DNA of 64,000 bases from Pseudomonadota bacterium (GCA_018240785.1 JAFEFC010000011.1:1435-65434), one strand, 5' to 3'. Shown: positions 17,237 to 26,147, counted from the first letter of the stretch. Numbers and translations are program-made. Notes: generated by a model not told the origin, from the letters alone.

Positions 17237-19138
17237 ATGAGCACCGCCGCCGCGCAGCAACTGCTGGTCGGAGCCAGTACCGACTTTCTCCGCCATTTCT
17301 CGCCCTTTGACCGCATGGAGCCGACGGCGCTCGCCTACCTGGCACAGCACGCGGTGCTCGGCTTCCATCCCCGTGGCAGCGAGATCCTGACGCCGGAGAT
17401 GGGCCCTTCGCGCCACTTCTACATCATCCAGCGCGGCAAGGTGCAGGCGCGACAGACCGGCGCGGCGGTCGTCACCGAATACGCCAGCCTGTCGATGGGG
17501 CCAGGCGAGTGCTTCCCGATCGGCGCCATCTCGGCGCAGCGGCCATCGACCAATGCGTACGTCGCGGTGGAGGATGCATTCTGCTTCCAGATCACGGCCG
17601 ACGAGTTCCTGCACCTGATGCAGATCAGCCCGGTCTTCCACCTGTTCTGCACCCAGTACATCGCCAGCCTGCTCAACCAGTCGCGCCAGCAGTTGCAGAC
17701 GACCTTCTCGCAGCGGGCCGCCGAGCAGCAGACGATGACGACGCCGCTGGGCCAGTTGATCAAGCACGAGCCGGTCTGCGTCACGCCCGAGACGCGCACC
17801 CGCGCCGCGCTGGAAAAGATGAACGAGCTTCGCATCGGCTGCATGGTGGTCACCGATGCCGAAGGGCACCCGCTCGGCATCCTGACGCAAAGCGACGTGT
17901 TGCCGCGCATCGTGCTGGCAGGCTTCGATCTCGAACGGCCGATCGACGAGATCATGACCGCCAACCCGCACCAGTTGCCGGCCAGCGCATCGGCCTACGA
18001 CGCCGCGCTGGAGATGGCCACGCACGGCGTGCGCCACCTGCTGGTGGTCGACCCGAACGGTCGCCTCAAGGGCGTGATCTCGGAGCGAGACCTGTTCTCG
18101 CTGCAACGCATCAGCCTGCGCCAGATCCGCGCCGGCATCGAGAACGCAACCGATGTCGCTGCGCTGCAGCACGCCAGCCGTGACATACGCCAGCTTGCAC
18201 TGAACCTCATCGCGCAGGGCATCGGTGCCGAGCAGTTGACGCAGTTCATCTCTGCCCTGAACGATGCACTGACCCGCCGCATCATCGAACTTGCCCTCGA
18301 CCGGCACGATCTCGTCGGCGTCGATTTCGGCTGGTTCGCCTTCGGCTCCGAGGGACGGCACGAACAGACACTGTCCACCGATCAGGACAACGGGATCATC
18401 TGGCGCTGTCCGGAACTGCAGGACACCGAGGCCGTGCGCAGGCGCTTGATCGCCTTCGCACGGGAGGTCAACCAGAGCCTCGCCGCGTGCGGCTTTCCGC
18501 TGTGCAAGGGCAACATCATGGCGAGCAACCCCGACCTCTGCCTGACCGTGGACGAATGGAAGGAGCGTTTCGGCGACTGGATTCGCGAGCCCGACCCGCA
18601 GGCGCTGCTCAACGCCTCGATCTTCTTCGACTTCCGCGTGCTCTACGGCAATGAACGCCTGGGCGATCAACTGAGAGCCTGGCTCAACAAGCTGTCGCGC
18701 ACCAGCAGCAACTTCCTGCGCATGATGGCCGCCAACGCGCTACAGGTCGCACCGCCGCTGGGGCGGATCCGTGACTTCGTCGTCGAGGACGACGGCATGA
18801 TCGACCTGAAGAAGTGCGGCGCGCGCCTTTTTGTCGATGCGGCGCGCATCATCGCCCTGCGCACCGGCGTCGATTCCAGCAGCACCGTGCAGCGGCTGCG
18901 CCAGGCCAGTGGCAAGATGGGCGTCTCGGTCGAGGAAGTCTCGGCGATCATTGACGGCTTCCATTTCATCCAGCTCTTGCGTCTGCGCTCGCAGCATCTC
19001 GAGACCGAGCACGACGCGGACGGCGACAACCGCATCGACCCCGACGCGCTGAACGAACTGGACCGCCGCATCCTCAAGGAAGCCTTCCGCCAGGCGCGCA
19101 AGCTGCAGTTGCGCCTCAAGCTCGACTATCAGCTCTGA
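17237..19138 (+). CDS. Cyclic-nucleotide-binding/CBS/DUF294 nucleotidyltransferase-like protein
   Basis: A 633-residue multidomain cytoplasmic protein. Residues about 15-140 form a cNMP-binding-like beta barrel (GSEILTPEMGPSRHFYIIQRGKVQ). Residues 165-285 are a CBS pair (IGCMVVTDAEGHPLGILTQSDV and HLLVVDPNGRLKGVISERDL). Next come the DUF294 putative nucleotidyltransferase domain (GSEGRHEQTLSTDQDNGII, with the GS and paired Asp of Pol-beta-type transferases) and a helical DUF294 C-terminal domain. The architecture suggests ligand-gated nucleotidyl transfer, but the substrate is unknown. The next gene starts 7 nt later and encodes an exonuclease-fold protein, a pairing seen in many proteobacteria. 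Confidence 0.9.
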   Translation: MSTAAAQQLLVGASTDFLRHFSPFDRMEPTALAYLAQHAVLGFHPRGSEILTPEMGPSRHFYIIQRGKVQARQTGAAVVTEYASLSMGPGECFPIGAISAQRPSTNAYVAVEDAFCFQITADEFLHLMQISPVFHLFCTQYIASLLNQSRQQLQTTFSQRAAEQQTMTTPLGQLIKHEPVCVTPETRTRAALEKMNELRIGCMVVTDAEGHPLGILTQSDVLPRIVLAGFDLERPIDEIMTANPHQLPASASAYDAALEMATHGVRHLLVVDPNGRLKGVISERDLFSLQRISLRQIRAGIENATDVAALQHASRDIRQLALNLIAQGIGAEQLTQFISALNDALTRRIIELALDRHDLVGVDFGWFAFGSEGRHEQTLSTDQDNGIIWRCPELQDTEAVRRRLIAFAREVNQSLAACGFPLCKGNIMASNPDLCLTVDEWKERFGDWIREPDPQALLNASIFFDFRVLYGNERLGDQLRAWLNKLSRTSSNFLRMMAANALQVAPPLGRIRDFVVEDDGMIDLKKCGARLFVDAARIIALRTGVDSSSTVQRLRQASGKMGVSVEEVSAIIDGFHFIQLLRLRSQHLETEHDADGDNRIDPDALNELDRRILKEAFRQARKLQLRLKLDYQL

Positions 19139-19145
19139 CGCGACC

Positions 19146-19790
19146 ATGAACTGGATCTCGCGATTCATCGGCGGGCGCAGCGAAGGCGATGCGCTGGAAC
19201 CCGGCATTGCCGAAGCCTTGGCGCACTGGCAGGCGCTCCCTGATGTGGACCTGTCACGCGCGCACTTCGAGGCGCGCTATGTCGTCGTGAACACCGAGGC
19301 CACCGGCCTGGATCTCGACCGCGACCGGCTGCTCGCGGTGGGAGCCATCGCCATCGACGGCGGCCTCATCACGCCGATCGACAGCTTCTATGCGACGCTC
19401 GACACTTCTCCGTCGCGAGCCCTGTCCGGGCTGCTGGCATTCGCACGCAAGGACCCACTGGTGGTCTACAACGCCGCGTTCAACCTGGGCATGCTGGAGC
19501 CGCTGATTGAGCAAAGGCTGGGCCTCGGCCTGGACGCGAACGTGATCGACCTGTATTTCCTCATGCCGGCCCTTTTCCCGGAGCGCCACGGCAATCCGGT
19601 GCGGCTGGCCGAATGGATGGAATCCTTCGGCATCGAAACCTTCCAGCGTCACCATGCCCTGGGAGACGGCTGGGTGATCGCGCAACTGTTCCTCGCCGCG
19701 CAGGCACGCGCCCTTGCGCAAGGTGCGACGTCAGCGCGCGCGCTACTCGAGCTCGAGCGCGCCTACCGCCAGTATCGGCGCAAGGCCTGA
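19146..19790 (+). CDS. DnaQ-like exonuclease-fold protein with altered active site
   Basis: A 214-residue RNase T/DnaQ-fold protein. Motif I reads VVVNTEATGL (Asn49 and Glu51) where active members have DxE. Motif II reads YNAAFNLGML (Asn113) where they have Asp. Motif III HHALGD keeps His169 and Asp174. Two of the four metal-binding carboxylates of the DEDDh set are therefore Asn, so catalysis is probably lost or strongly reduced. The gene lies 7 nt after the DUF294 gene and is surely co-translated with it. A binding or regulatory role in that pair is an inference. Confidence 0.87.
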   Translation: MNWISRFIGGRSEGDALEPGIAEALAHWQALPDVDLSRAHFEARYVVVNTEATGLDLDRDRLLAVGAIAIDGGLITPIDSFYATLDTSPSRALSGLLAFARKDPLVVYNAAFNLGMLEPLIEQRLGLGLDANVIDLYFLMPALFPERHGNPVRLAEWMESFGIETFQRHHALGDGWVIAQLFLAAQARALAQGATSARALLELERAYRQYRRKA

Positions 19791-19886
19791 AGCCTTGCCA
19801 GGGGTGGCGGGTCAGGCCGGCGCGAGCGTCGCCAGGCCGCCGACACCCGCCTTCGCCGATGGCGGCCGATTCGTGAATTTGGAACG

Positions 19887-19915
19887 TTTACAAGTCGGGG
19901 CGACCTGCGTATATT
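19887..19915 (+). promoter_or_regulatory. Sigma-70-type promoter of the NlpC/P60 gene
   Basis: TTTACA (19887-19892) and TATATT (19910-19915) are separated by exactly 17 nt. The start codon of the next gene is at 19923, seven bases after the -10, which is where transcription should begin. The mRNA is therefore expected to be leaderless or nearly so. Confidence 0.7.
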
Positions 19916-19922
19916 CCGCCGA

Positions 19923-20459
19923 ATGCATTTTCGGCCCGTTCTTCTAACCCTGCTGCTCAGCCTGTCCGCAACCAATGCGGTCATCGCTGCCGACCAGGTT
20001 CCCGTGGCAACGCGGGAAGCACCTGCGTTCGAGCGCTACACGCAAGCTGCAGGAGAACTGGTCGACCAGGCGATGAGCTACCTGGGCATCCGCTACCGCT
20101 TCGGCGGCACCTCGCCCGAAACCGGACTGGACTGCAGCGGTCTCGTCTTGAACGTGTTCCGCAACGCCATCGGTCTCGACCTGCCGCGAACCGCGGCCGA
20201 AATGTCGCGAGTGGGCGAGAACATCAGCCGCCAGGAACTCAAGCCCGGCGATCTGGTGTTCTTCAACACCATGCGCCGCGCCTTCTCCCACGTCGGCATC
20301 TACCTCGGTGACGGTCAGTTCGTGCACGCGCCGTCCAGCGGCGGCAAGGTGCGCATCGAAAACCTCGGCAACAGCTATTGGGCGGCCCGCTTCAATGGTG
20401 CGCGCCGTCTTGTCGACGAGAACGATTCGCCCCCTGCCGGCTTGATGCTGGCGCGCTGA
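19923..20459 (+). CDS. NlpC/P60 family cell-wall endopeptidase
   Basis: A 178-residue exported C40 peptidase. The signal peptide is MHFRPVLLTLLLSLSATNAVIA. The catalytic domain has Cys71 in GLDCSGLV, His123 in FSHVGIYLGDG and the third polar residue at His135 in QFVHAPSSGG. Such enzymes cut D-Glu-meso-DAP bonds in peptidoglycan in the periplasm (Spr/MepS-like). It has a well-formed promoter immediately upstream and no ribosome-binding site. It converges on the DUF2325 gene. Confidence 0.92.
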   Translation: MHFRPVLLTLLLSLSATNAVIAADQVPVATREAPAFERYTQAAGELVDQAMSYLGIRYRFGGTSPETGLDCSGLVLNVFRNAIGLDLPRTAAEMSRVGENISRQELKPGDLVFFNTMRRAFSHVGIYLGDGQFVHAPSSGGKVRIENLGNSYWAARFNGARRLVDENDSPPAGLMLAR

Positions 20460-20549
20460 TCGACCTCGCCCCCTCCTCCCCGATTTCCTGGCCGGACCCT
20501 GTCAGCGGGCTGCACCCATGACGGGTGTGCCGTTCACCCGATCGCGGCG

Positions 20550-20882
20550 TCACGCGCGCCCGGATCCGCAGACGACCCCGCACGCCCCGCAGTGCTCCGG
20601 CAAACGACGACCGAGCGCCTGCTGCAACGCGCACACCGAGCGCCGGCAGCACACCACGGTGACGTTCTCCCGCGTTGCCGCCTCACGAAAGCGCTGCATC
20701 ACGTTGTGTCCGAGGAAGTCGGTAAACAGGATCACGATCTGGATTCCCGCCGGCAGGGACGCGCCACGTCGCTGGTGGCTGCTGTCGCGCCCGCTTACAT
20801 GGGCTGCGATCCGGATGCCGAAATTCCCGAGTACATCGGGGATGTTCCCCAGGCGATCGGCACCGACGATGAGCGCGTTCAT
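20550..20882 (-). CDS. DUF2325 domain protein
   Basis: A 110-residue protein that begins MNALIVGADRLGNIPDVL and continues VSGRDSSHQRR, DLVILFTDFL-like IVILFTDFLGHNVM and CCRRSVCALQQAL, the run typical of DUF2325. The C-terminus adds CGACGVVCG, so six Cys lie in the last 40 residues and could bind metal. Function is unknown. It diverges from the iron-binding-protein gene across 120 nt that hold a Fur-like inverted repeat, which suggests iron-responsive expression. Confidence 0.82.
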   Translation of the reverse strand: MNALIVGADRLGNIPDVLGNFGIRIAAHVSGRDSSHQRRGASLPAGIQIVILFTDFLGHNVMQRFREAATRENVTVVCCRRSVCALQQALGRRLPEHCGACGVVCGSGRA

Positions 20883-20898
20883 TGACTCGACTTCCGTT

Positions 20899-20943
20899 GC
20901 GAATGATTCTTGTTATTATTTTAATCAGATACGAATCATTTGC
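20899..20943. promoter_or_regulatory. Fur-like operator between DUF2325 and fbpA-like genes
   Basis: GCGAATGATTC (20899-20909) and GAATCATTTGC (20933-20943) are inverted repeats matching at 10 of 11 positions, separated by an AT-rich centre (TTATTATTTTAATC). The motifs resemble Fur-box half-sites. The right arm overlaps TTGCAA (20940-20945), which with TAATAT (20963-20968, 17-nt spacing) forms a plausible promoter for the + strand gene. Binding there would block transcription both ways. Confidence 0.6.
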
Positions 20944-21002
20944 AATTGCGAATTCGTCTCGTTAATATCGCGTCACTTCTTCACATCCCCAGAGGCTGTC
21001 GC

Positions 21003-22028
21003 ATGATGCTCAAGCAGATGCTCTTCCCGACGCTCCTTGCCACGTTTGCCGCAGGCGTGATCCCCGCCCAGGCTGCCGACACTGAACTCAACCTGTATTC
21101 CGCCCGCCACTACCAGACCGACGAGGCGCTGTATGCGGACTTCACGAAGCAGACCGGCATCAAGATCAATCGCATCGAGGCCAAGGAGGACGAACTGCTC
21201 GAACGCATCCGCAACGAGGGCGCGAACAGCCCGGCGGATGTCTTCATCACCGTCGATGCGTCGCGCCTGGCGAAGGCGGACGAGCTCGGCATCTTCGCCC
21301 CGGTGAAATCGAAGGTGCTCGAAGAGCGCATCCCGGCTCACCTGCGCACGCAGGACTGGTTTTCCTATTCCACCCGCGCGCGCCTGATCGTCTATAACCC
21401 CGACATGGTCAAGGCCGAGCAGGTCCAGACGTACGAGCAGTTGGCCGATCCAGCGCTGAAAGGCAAGGTTTGCGTACGCTCGGGCAGCCACCCGTACAAC
21501 CTGTCGCTCGGTGCCGCGCTGATCCAGCACGATGGCGCTGCCAGGACGGAGGAATGGGCACGGGGCCTCGTCTCCAACTTCGCGCGCGCGCCCAAGGGTG
21601 GCGACACCGACCAGATCAAGGCTGTCGCCGCAGGCGAATGTGGCGTCGCGATCGTCAACAGCTACTACCTCGCCCGCCTGCTGAATTCGGACAAACGCGA
21701 CGAGCAGGCGATTGGCGCCCGCATCAAGGCGGTATGGCCCAACCAGCAGAGCTGGGGAACGCACATCAACATCTCCGGTGCGGGAATGCTGAAGAATGCG
21801 CCCCACAAGGATGCCGCGGTCAAGTTCCTGGAATACCTCGCGTCCGACAAAGCCCAGACTTATTTCGCTGACGGCAACAACGAATGGCCCGTGGTGTCGG
21901 GCGCCAAGGTCGACAACCCGGCCCTGACGCGCCTCGGCCCCTTCAAGGCCGATACCTTGCCGATTGGCGACCTCGCCAAGACCGTGGCTGAAGCGCAGCG
22001 CATCTTCGATCGCGCCGGATTCCGCTGA
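21003..22028 (+). CDS. fbpA: Ferric iron ABC transporter, periplasmic binding protein
   Basis: A 341-residue FbpA/FutA-type binding protein. It has a signal peptide (cleaved after AQA) and begins mature DTELNLYSARHYQTDEALYADF. KGKVCVRSGSHPYNLSLGAALI and the paired Tyr of NSYYLARLL, which chelate Fe3+ in this family, are present. The ATG at 21003 follows AGAGG; a longer frame into the operator region is rejected. The matching permease and ATPase genes are 2.3 and 4.1 kb away, with a diguanylate cyclase gene on the opposite strand in between. A Fur-like site lies upstream. Confidence 0.92.
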   Translation: MMLKQMLFPTLLATFAAGVIPAQAADTELNLYSARHYQTDEALYADFTKQTGIKINRIEAKEDELLERIRNEGANSPADVFITVDASRLAKADELGIFAPVKSKVLEERIPAHLRTQDWFSYSTRARLIVYNPDMVKAEQVQTYEQLADPALKGKVCVRSGSHPYNLSLGAALIQHDGAARTEEWARGLVSNFARAPKGGDTDQIKAVAAGECGVAIVNSYYLARLLNSDKRDEQAIGARIKAVWPNQQSWGTHINISGAGMLKNAPHKDAAVKFLEYLASDKAQTYFADGNNEWPVVSGAKVDNPALTRLGPFKADTLPIGDLAKTVAEAQRIFDRAGFR

Positions 22029-22042
22029 ACCCGGCGATGTGA

Positions 22043-24205
22043 TCAGGGCTTGCCGCCTCCCCGCTGCGCCGTCGTTTGCGCCAGCGCGACGGAGGGCGGC
22101 TGCTCCGCCGTGTCCTGTTCCATCATCGTACGATTGCGGCCGCCGTCCTTGGCGCGGTAAAGGGCCTGGTCGGCGCGCGCGAGCGCCTCGGCCGCGCCCG
22201 CGTCGCCCGCGCGCAGCACCGCAACGCCGATGCTTACGCTGATCGGGATCTCGCCGAAGCCGCCACGTGCCGGGCTGTCCGCCACCACGCGGCGCAAGCG
22301 TTCGGCGGTGCGAAAAGCGCCGATGAGATCGACGCCCGGCAGGAGGATGGCGAACTCCTCGCCGCCGAGGCGCGCGAACATGTCGCTGTCGCGCAGCCGT
22401 TCCCCCACGAGCCGGGTGAAGTGCTTGAGCACTTCATCACCCGCCGCGTGCCCCCAGCGGTCGTTGATGCGCTTGAAATGGTCGAGGTCGAGCAGCGCCA
22501 CCGCCGCCTGCCCCACCTTGCGCCGCACGCGGGCAAGCTCGTTGCCAAGCGCGGCGTCGAAATAGCGGCGGTTGGCGAGGCCGGTCAGGGGGTCGCTCGT
22601 GGCCTGCTGCACGAGGCGCTCCTCCAGCGATTTGCGTGCGGAGATGTCCTGGTGGATGCCGACGACGCGCAACGGAGCGCCCTCCTCGTCGCGCTCGATG
22701 ACCGTGCCGGACGCAAGCACCCAGACCCAGTGACCGTCCTTGTGTCGCAGCCGATGTTCGCAGACGTAGCGCGGCGTCTCGCCGCGAAGGTGTGGCTCGA
22801 GTGAGGCGCGGATGATGGGCCAGTCGGCCGGGTTGATGCGTGACTCCCAGCTTTCCAGCGTGGGTTCGATCTCGTCCGGCGTCAGTCCCAACATGCTTGC
22901 CCACTGCACGTCGAAGCTGACCCAGCCGCTCGGCACGTGCCAGTCCCACAGCCCGAGGGATGCCGACTCCAGCGCCAGCGCGAGCCGCCGCTCGCTCGCG
23001 GCAAGTTGTTCCTCGATCCAGCGGCGGTCGGTGATGTCACGGCTGATGCCGATCTCGCCCAGCAGGCTTCCGCCATCGGCGCGGAAAGGAATGTTCATCG
23101 TGTCGAGCAGGCGACGACCGCCTTCGCGGCAGACGACCCATTCCTCGCCACGCTCGGCTGCCGACAGCGGCTGAGAACGCGCGCTTGCTCCGGCAGGCGG
23201 CCAGGGTCCGAGCCGGGCCAGCTCGGCGTCGGTGCGGCCGAGGATCTCCTTCTCCGGCCGCCCGTGGCAGCGCGCAAAGGCGCTATTGCACCCGAGGTAG
23301 GCGCCGCGAACATCCTTGAACGCAATCAGGTCCGGCGCCGAATCGATCAGCGCGCGCAACAGCGCGCGCTCGCTGGCCAGCGCTGCGTGCGGCCCGCGTA
23401 CGCCGGCAACGAAGAGCGCGCGGTAGATCATCACGAAGGCAGCCACCTTGTAGACGTGGCCAAGCAAGTTGAACGTGTCGGACACTTCCCTGTAAAGCGT
23501 CAGGAAGAGTTCCGCCAAGCCCAGCACCCAGGCGGCCGCAGCCAGCCAGGCCAGTGTCTCGTCGCGGTCGCGCCAGCCCCGCAGGTAGAGCAGCACCGCG
23601 ACGGCAAGGTAAAGGGCGGTCAGGCCGTACTCGATAGCCACTTTCAGCGAGGTGAGCCCGGTGCCGGGCACCATCATGCGCGGAATGTCGGCGGGTACGA
23701 GAATCGTCCAGCCGCAAACGACTGCGAACACCAGCATGCAGCCATTGACGGCTGCCGCCCCTTGCCCAGACCAGCGCGCCGGGTGCAGAAAGGCGGCGAC
23801 AAGCAGGCCGAACGCGACGACGAACCGGCCCGCAAGCCAAAGATGGATCGCCCTGTCGCTATCGCCCGGACCCAGTATGCCGGGCATGCCCTCGAACACC
23901 AGGACGTGGAGGAAGTCGATGATCGCCACGGCCAGGAACACAGCCCCGAGCCACACCAGGCGGCTGCCCCGCTCGGTGTCGCGCAGATTCCAGCCCAGCG
24001 CAAACACCATGGCCGAAACCGAAATGCCGATGAACTCGAGTGCGGCATGTACGGGAAGATACTGATGCGGGCTGGAGAGCAGACTGAGCGGCTGCAAGAG
24101 CAGCCCAACAACCCACCCCACGGTCATGGTGAGAACCCAGATCACGGTCCGGCACCACACCGTACGCCTGCACCCGCGATCGCCAATCATCGCCCAAAGC
24201 ATCGA
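22043..24205 (-). CDS. MASE3-PAS-PAS-GGDEF diguanylate cyclase
   Basis: An inner-membrane c-di-GMP synthase of about 720 residues. The first 270 residues hold about eight hydrophobic segments with the MASE3-type element IIDFLHVLVFEGMPG. Two PAS domains follow (LIDSAPDLIAFKDVRG and ALESASLGLWDWHVPSG, each with a PAC-like tail ending ISRDITDRR or IHQDISARK). The GGDEF domain has DPLTGLANRRYFD, active-site GGEEF and an RxxD inhibitory site (RDSD) five residues before it. All three suggest an active, product-inhibited enzyme. The start is uncertain; ATG 24205 has GGGAG upstream, with another in-frame ATG at 24268. Confidence 0.88.
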   Translation of the reverse strand, partial: SMLWAMIGDRGCRRTVWCRTVIWVLTMTVGWVVGLLLQPLSLLSSPHQYLPVHAALEFIGISVSAMVFALGWNLRDTERGSRLVWLGAVFLAVAIIDFLHVLVFEGMPGILGPGDSDRAIHLWLAGRFVVAFGLLVAAFLHPARWSGQGAAAVNGCMLVFAVVCGWTILVPADIPRMMVPGTGLTSLKVAIEYGLTALYLAVAVLLYLRGWRDRDETLAWLAAAAWVLGLAELFLTLYREVSDTFNLLGHVYKVAAFVMIYRALFVAGVRGPHAALASERALLRALIDSAPDLIAFKDVRGAYLGCNSAFARCHGRPEKEILGRTDAELARLGPWPPAGASARSQPLSAAERGEEWVVCREGGRRLLDTMNIPFRADGGSLLGEIGISRDITDRRWIEEQLAASERRLALALESASLGLWDWHVPSGWVSFDVQWASMLGLTPDEIEPTLESWESRINPADWPIIRASLEPHLRGETPRYVCEHRLRHKDGHWVWVLASGTVIERDEEGAPLRVVGIHQDISARKSLEERLVQQATSDPLTGLANRRYFDAALGNELARVRRKVGQAAVALLDLDHFKRINDRWGHAAGDEVLKHFTRLVGERLRDSDMFARLGGEEFAILLPGVDLIGAFRTAERLRRVVADSPARGGFGEIPISVSIGVAVLRAGDAGAAEALARADQALYRAKDGGRNRTMMEQDTAEQPPSVALAQTTAQRGGGKP

Positions 24206-24328
24206 GAAGACTCCCGTTCGCGGCGGGTTCGCATCCGACCAGCCTGATTCCAGCAAGGTTATCGTCATCCAGCATCCTGCGCCCCGACGCACTGCCCAGA
24301 CAGGGCCACGCACCGCCGATCCGTGCGC

Positions 24329-25999
24329 TCAGCGCCGGCGACCGCGGGCAATCTGGCGCGAGATGGCGAACATCGGCAGCAGACCCACCGCGACGATGGT
24401 GAGCGCAGCTGTCGAAGCCTCGGCGAGCCGCTCATCCGCCGCAAGCGTATGCGCCTGCGTCGCCAAGGTGTCGAAATTGAACGGCCGGATGACCAGCGTC
24501 GCGGGCAGTTCCTTCATTACATCCACGAACACGAGCAGCGCTGCGGTCAGCAGCGTGCCGCGCAACAGCGGCACATGGACCCGGCGCAACGTCTGCCACC
24601 GTCCCAGCCCCAGGCTGCGCGAGGCGTCGTCCATGCTGGGCGTGATCTTGGCCAGGCTGCCTTCCACCGCCTGCAGCGCCACCGTCAGGAAGCGCGCGAG
24701 ATAGGCATACACCAGCGCGGCGATGCCGCCGGTGATGAGCAGCCCCGGGTTGCCCCCGAACGCCGCCTGCCACCACTGCGCCAGTTGTGCATCGATGCGG
24801 GTCAGCGGAATCAGCACGCCGACCGCGATCACCGAGCCGGGCACCGCGTAGCCGAGCGCCACGACGCGGTTGAGCATGTGGGGCAGGCGCGATCGGGCCA
24901 GCCGCGCCGCATAGGCCAGCACCAGCGCCAGCGCCACCGCCAGCACCGCGGCCAGCGCCGCCAGCAGGAAGCTGTTGCGCGCCAGGTGCAGGAAGCGCTC
25001 GCCGAACTGCGCATCGCCCTCGGTCACCGCCATGTTCATCAACAGGCCGGCAGGCAACAGGAAGCCGAGCAGCAGCGGCATCGCGCAGGCGAAGGCGGCC
25101 AGCAGGCCCCAGCCGAGCGGAAGCCGCAGGCGGCTCGGCGCCGCCTGCTGGCGCGACGTGTTGTGAAAGCGCGCCCGCCCGCGTGTGGCACGTTCCAGCG
25201 CCAGCACGACCACCACGCAACCCAGCAGCAGGGCCGACAACTGCGCGGCCGCGATGCGGTCGCCGAGGGAAAACCAGGCGCGGTAGATGCCGGTGGTGAA
25301 GGTCTGCACGCCGAAATACGACACCGTGCCGAAGTCGGCCAGCGTTTCCATCAGGGCAAGCGCGACACCGGCCACCACGGCGGGGCGGGCCAAGGGCAGC
25401 GACACGTGAAAGAAGCAGCGCCAGGGGCCGAGCCCCAGCGAGCGCCCCGCCTCCAGCATGCCGCCCGCGCGCTCCAGGAAGGCCGCGCGCGCAAGCATGT
25501 AGCAGTAGGGATAAAGGACGAACATGAACATCGCCACCGCGCCGCCCACCGTGCGCACATCCGGAAACCAGTACTGGCCGGCACGCCAGCCGAAGGTCTC
25601 GCGCAAGGCCGTCTGCACCGGGCCGACGAACTGCAGGAAGTCCGTGTAGACATACGCCATCACGTACGCCGGCACCGCCATCGGCAGCACCAGCGCCCAT
25701 TCGAAGAAGCGGCGCCCGGGAAAATCGAGCATCGTCGTCAGCCACGCGCAGGTCACGCCGATCGAGCCTGCGCCCAGCCCGACGCCGATGCACAGCACGA
25801 TGGTGTTGAGCACGAATTCGCCGAGGACGGTGTCGACGAGATGCGCCCAGGTCGTACCGGTGCCGCCGACGAAAATGTTGGAGAAGACCGACAGCACTGG
25901 CGCTGCGATCAGCAGCGCGATGATCGTCGCCGTCGCGGTGAGCGCGACGCCCCCCTGGCCGAGGCGCCGAAGCAGACCCGGCCCACCCATGGATTTCAT
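24329..25999 (-). CDS. fbpB: Ferric iron ABC transporter permease
   Basis: A 556-residue FbpB-type permease with two homologous halves of about six membrane segments each. Each half carries an EAA-loop (EAGRSLGLGPWRCFFHVSLPLARP and DASRSLGLGRWQTLRRVHVPL regions). It forms the channel through which ferric iron is taken from the binding protein. ATG 25999 or 25990 may be used. It diverges from the ATPase gene across 148 nt and ends 124 nt before the diguanylate cyclase start, so those two may share a transcript. A long antisense frame opposite it is a GC artefact. Confidence 0.92.
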   Translation of the reverse strand: MKSMGGPGLLRRLGQGGVALTATATIIALLIAAPVLSVFSNIFVGGTGTTWAHLVDTVLGEFVLNTIVLCIGVGLGAGSIGVTCAWLTTMLDFPGRRFFEWALVLPMAVPAYVMAYVYTDFLQFVGPVQTALRETFGWRAGQYWFPDVRTVGGAVAMFMFVLYPYCYMLARAAFLERAGGMLEAGRSLGLGPWRCFFHVSLPLARPAVVAGVALALMETLADFGTVSYFGVQTFTTGIYRAWFSLGDRIAAAQLSALLLGCVVVVLALERATRGRARFHNTSRQQAAPSRLRLPLGWGLLAAFACAMPLLLGFLLPAGLLMNMAVTEGDAQFGERFLHLARNSFLLAALAAVLAVALALVLAYAARLARSRLPHMLNRVVALGYAVPGSVIAVGVLIPLTRIDAQLAQWWQAAFGGNPGLLITGGIAALVYAYLARFLTVALQAVEGSLAKITPSMDDASRSLGLGRWQTLRRVHVPLLRGTLLTAALLVFVDVMKELPATLVIRPFNFDTLATQAHTLAADERLAEASTAALTIVAVGLLPMFAISRQIARGRRR

Positions 26000-26052
26000 C
26001 CTGATTCCGTTGTCGTTGGTTCTTGCGCGACGCCACCGCGCCGCCTTGTGGA

Positions 26053-26079
26053 GCCAAATTATAATTGATCGCATTTGGC
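26053..26079. promoter_or_regulatory. Inverted repeat over back-to-back -10 boxes (fbpB/fbpC)
   Basis: GCCAAAT (26053-26059) and ATTTGGC (26073-26079) are perfect inverted repeats. Between them ATTATAAT gives a TATAAT box on both strands. The site sits midway between the divergent permease and ATPase genes, so one regulator could control both. It is AT-rich like a Fur site but not a close match. Confidence 0.45.
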
Positions 26080-26147
26080 CTGCCCCGATGCAATAATCAG
26101 CGAACCTCACCTCCGGCGCCGGTTCCACGTCTCGCCCGTTGCACGCA

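Noticed and set aside
24323..26068. A 581-codon open frame on + opposite fbpB, rich in Arg, His and Gln
   Set aside because: It is antisense to a clear FbpB permease. The low-complexity RHQ composition is typical of the complementary strand of GC-rich genes, and no domain is recognisable.
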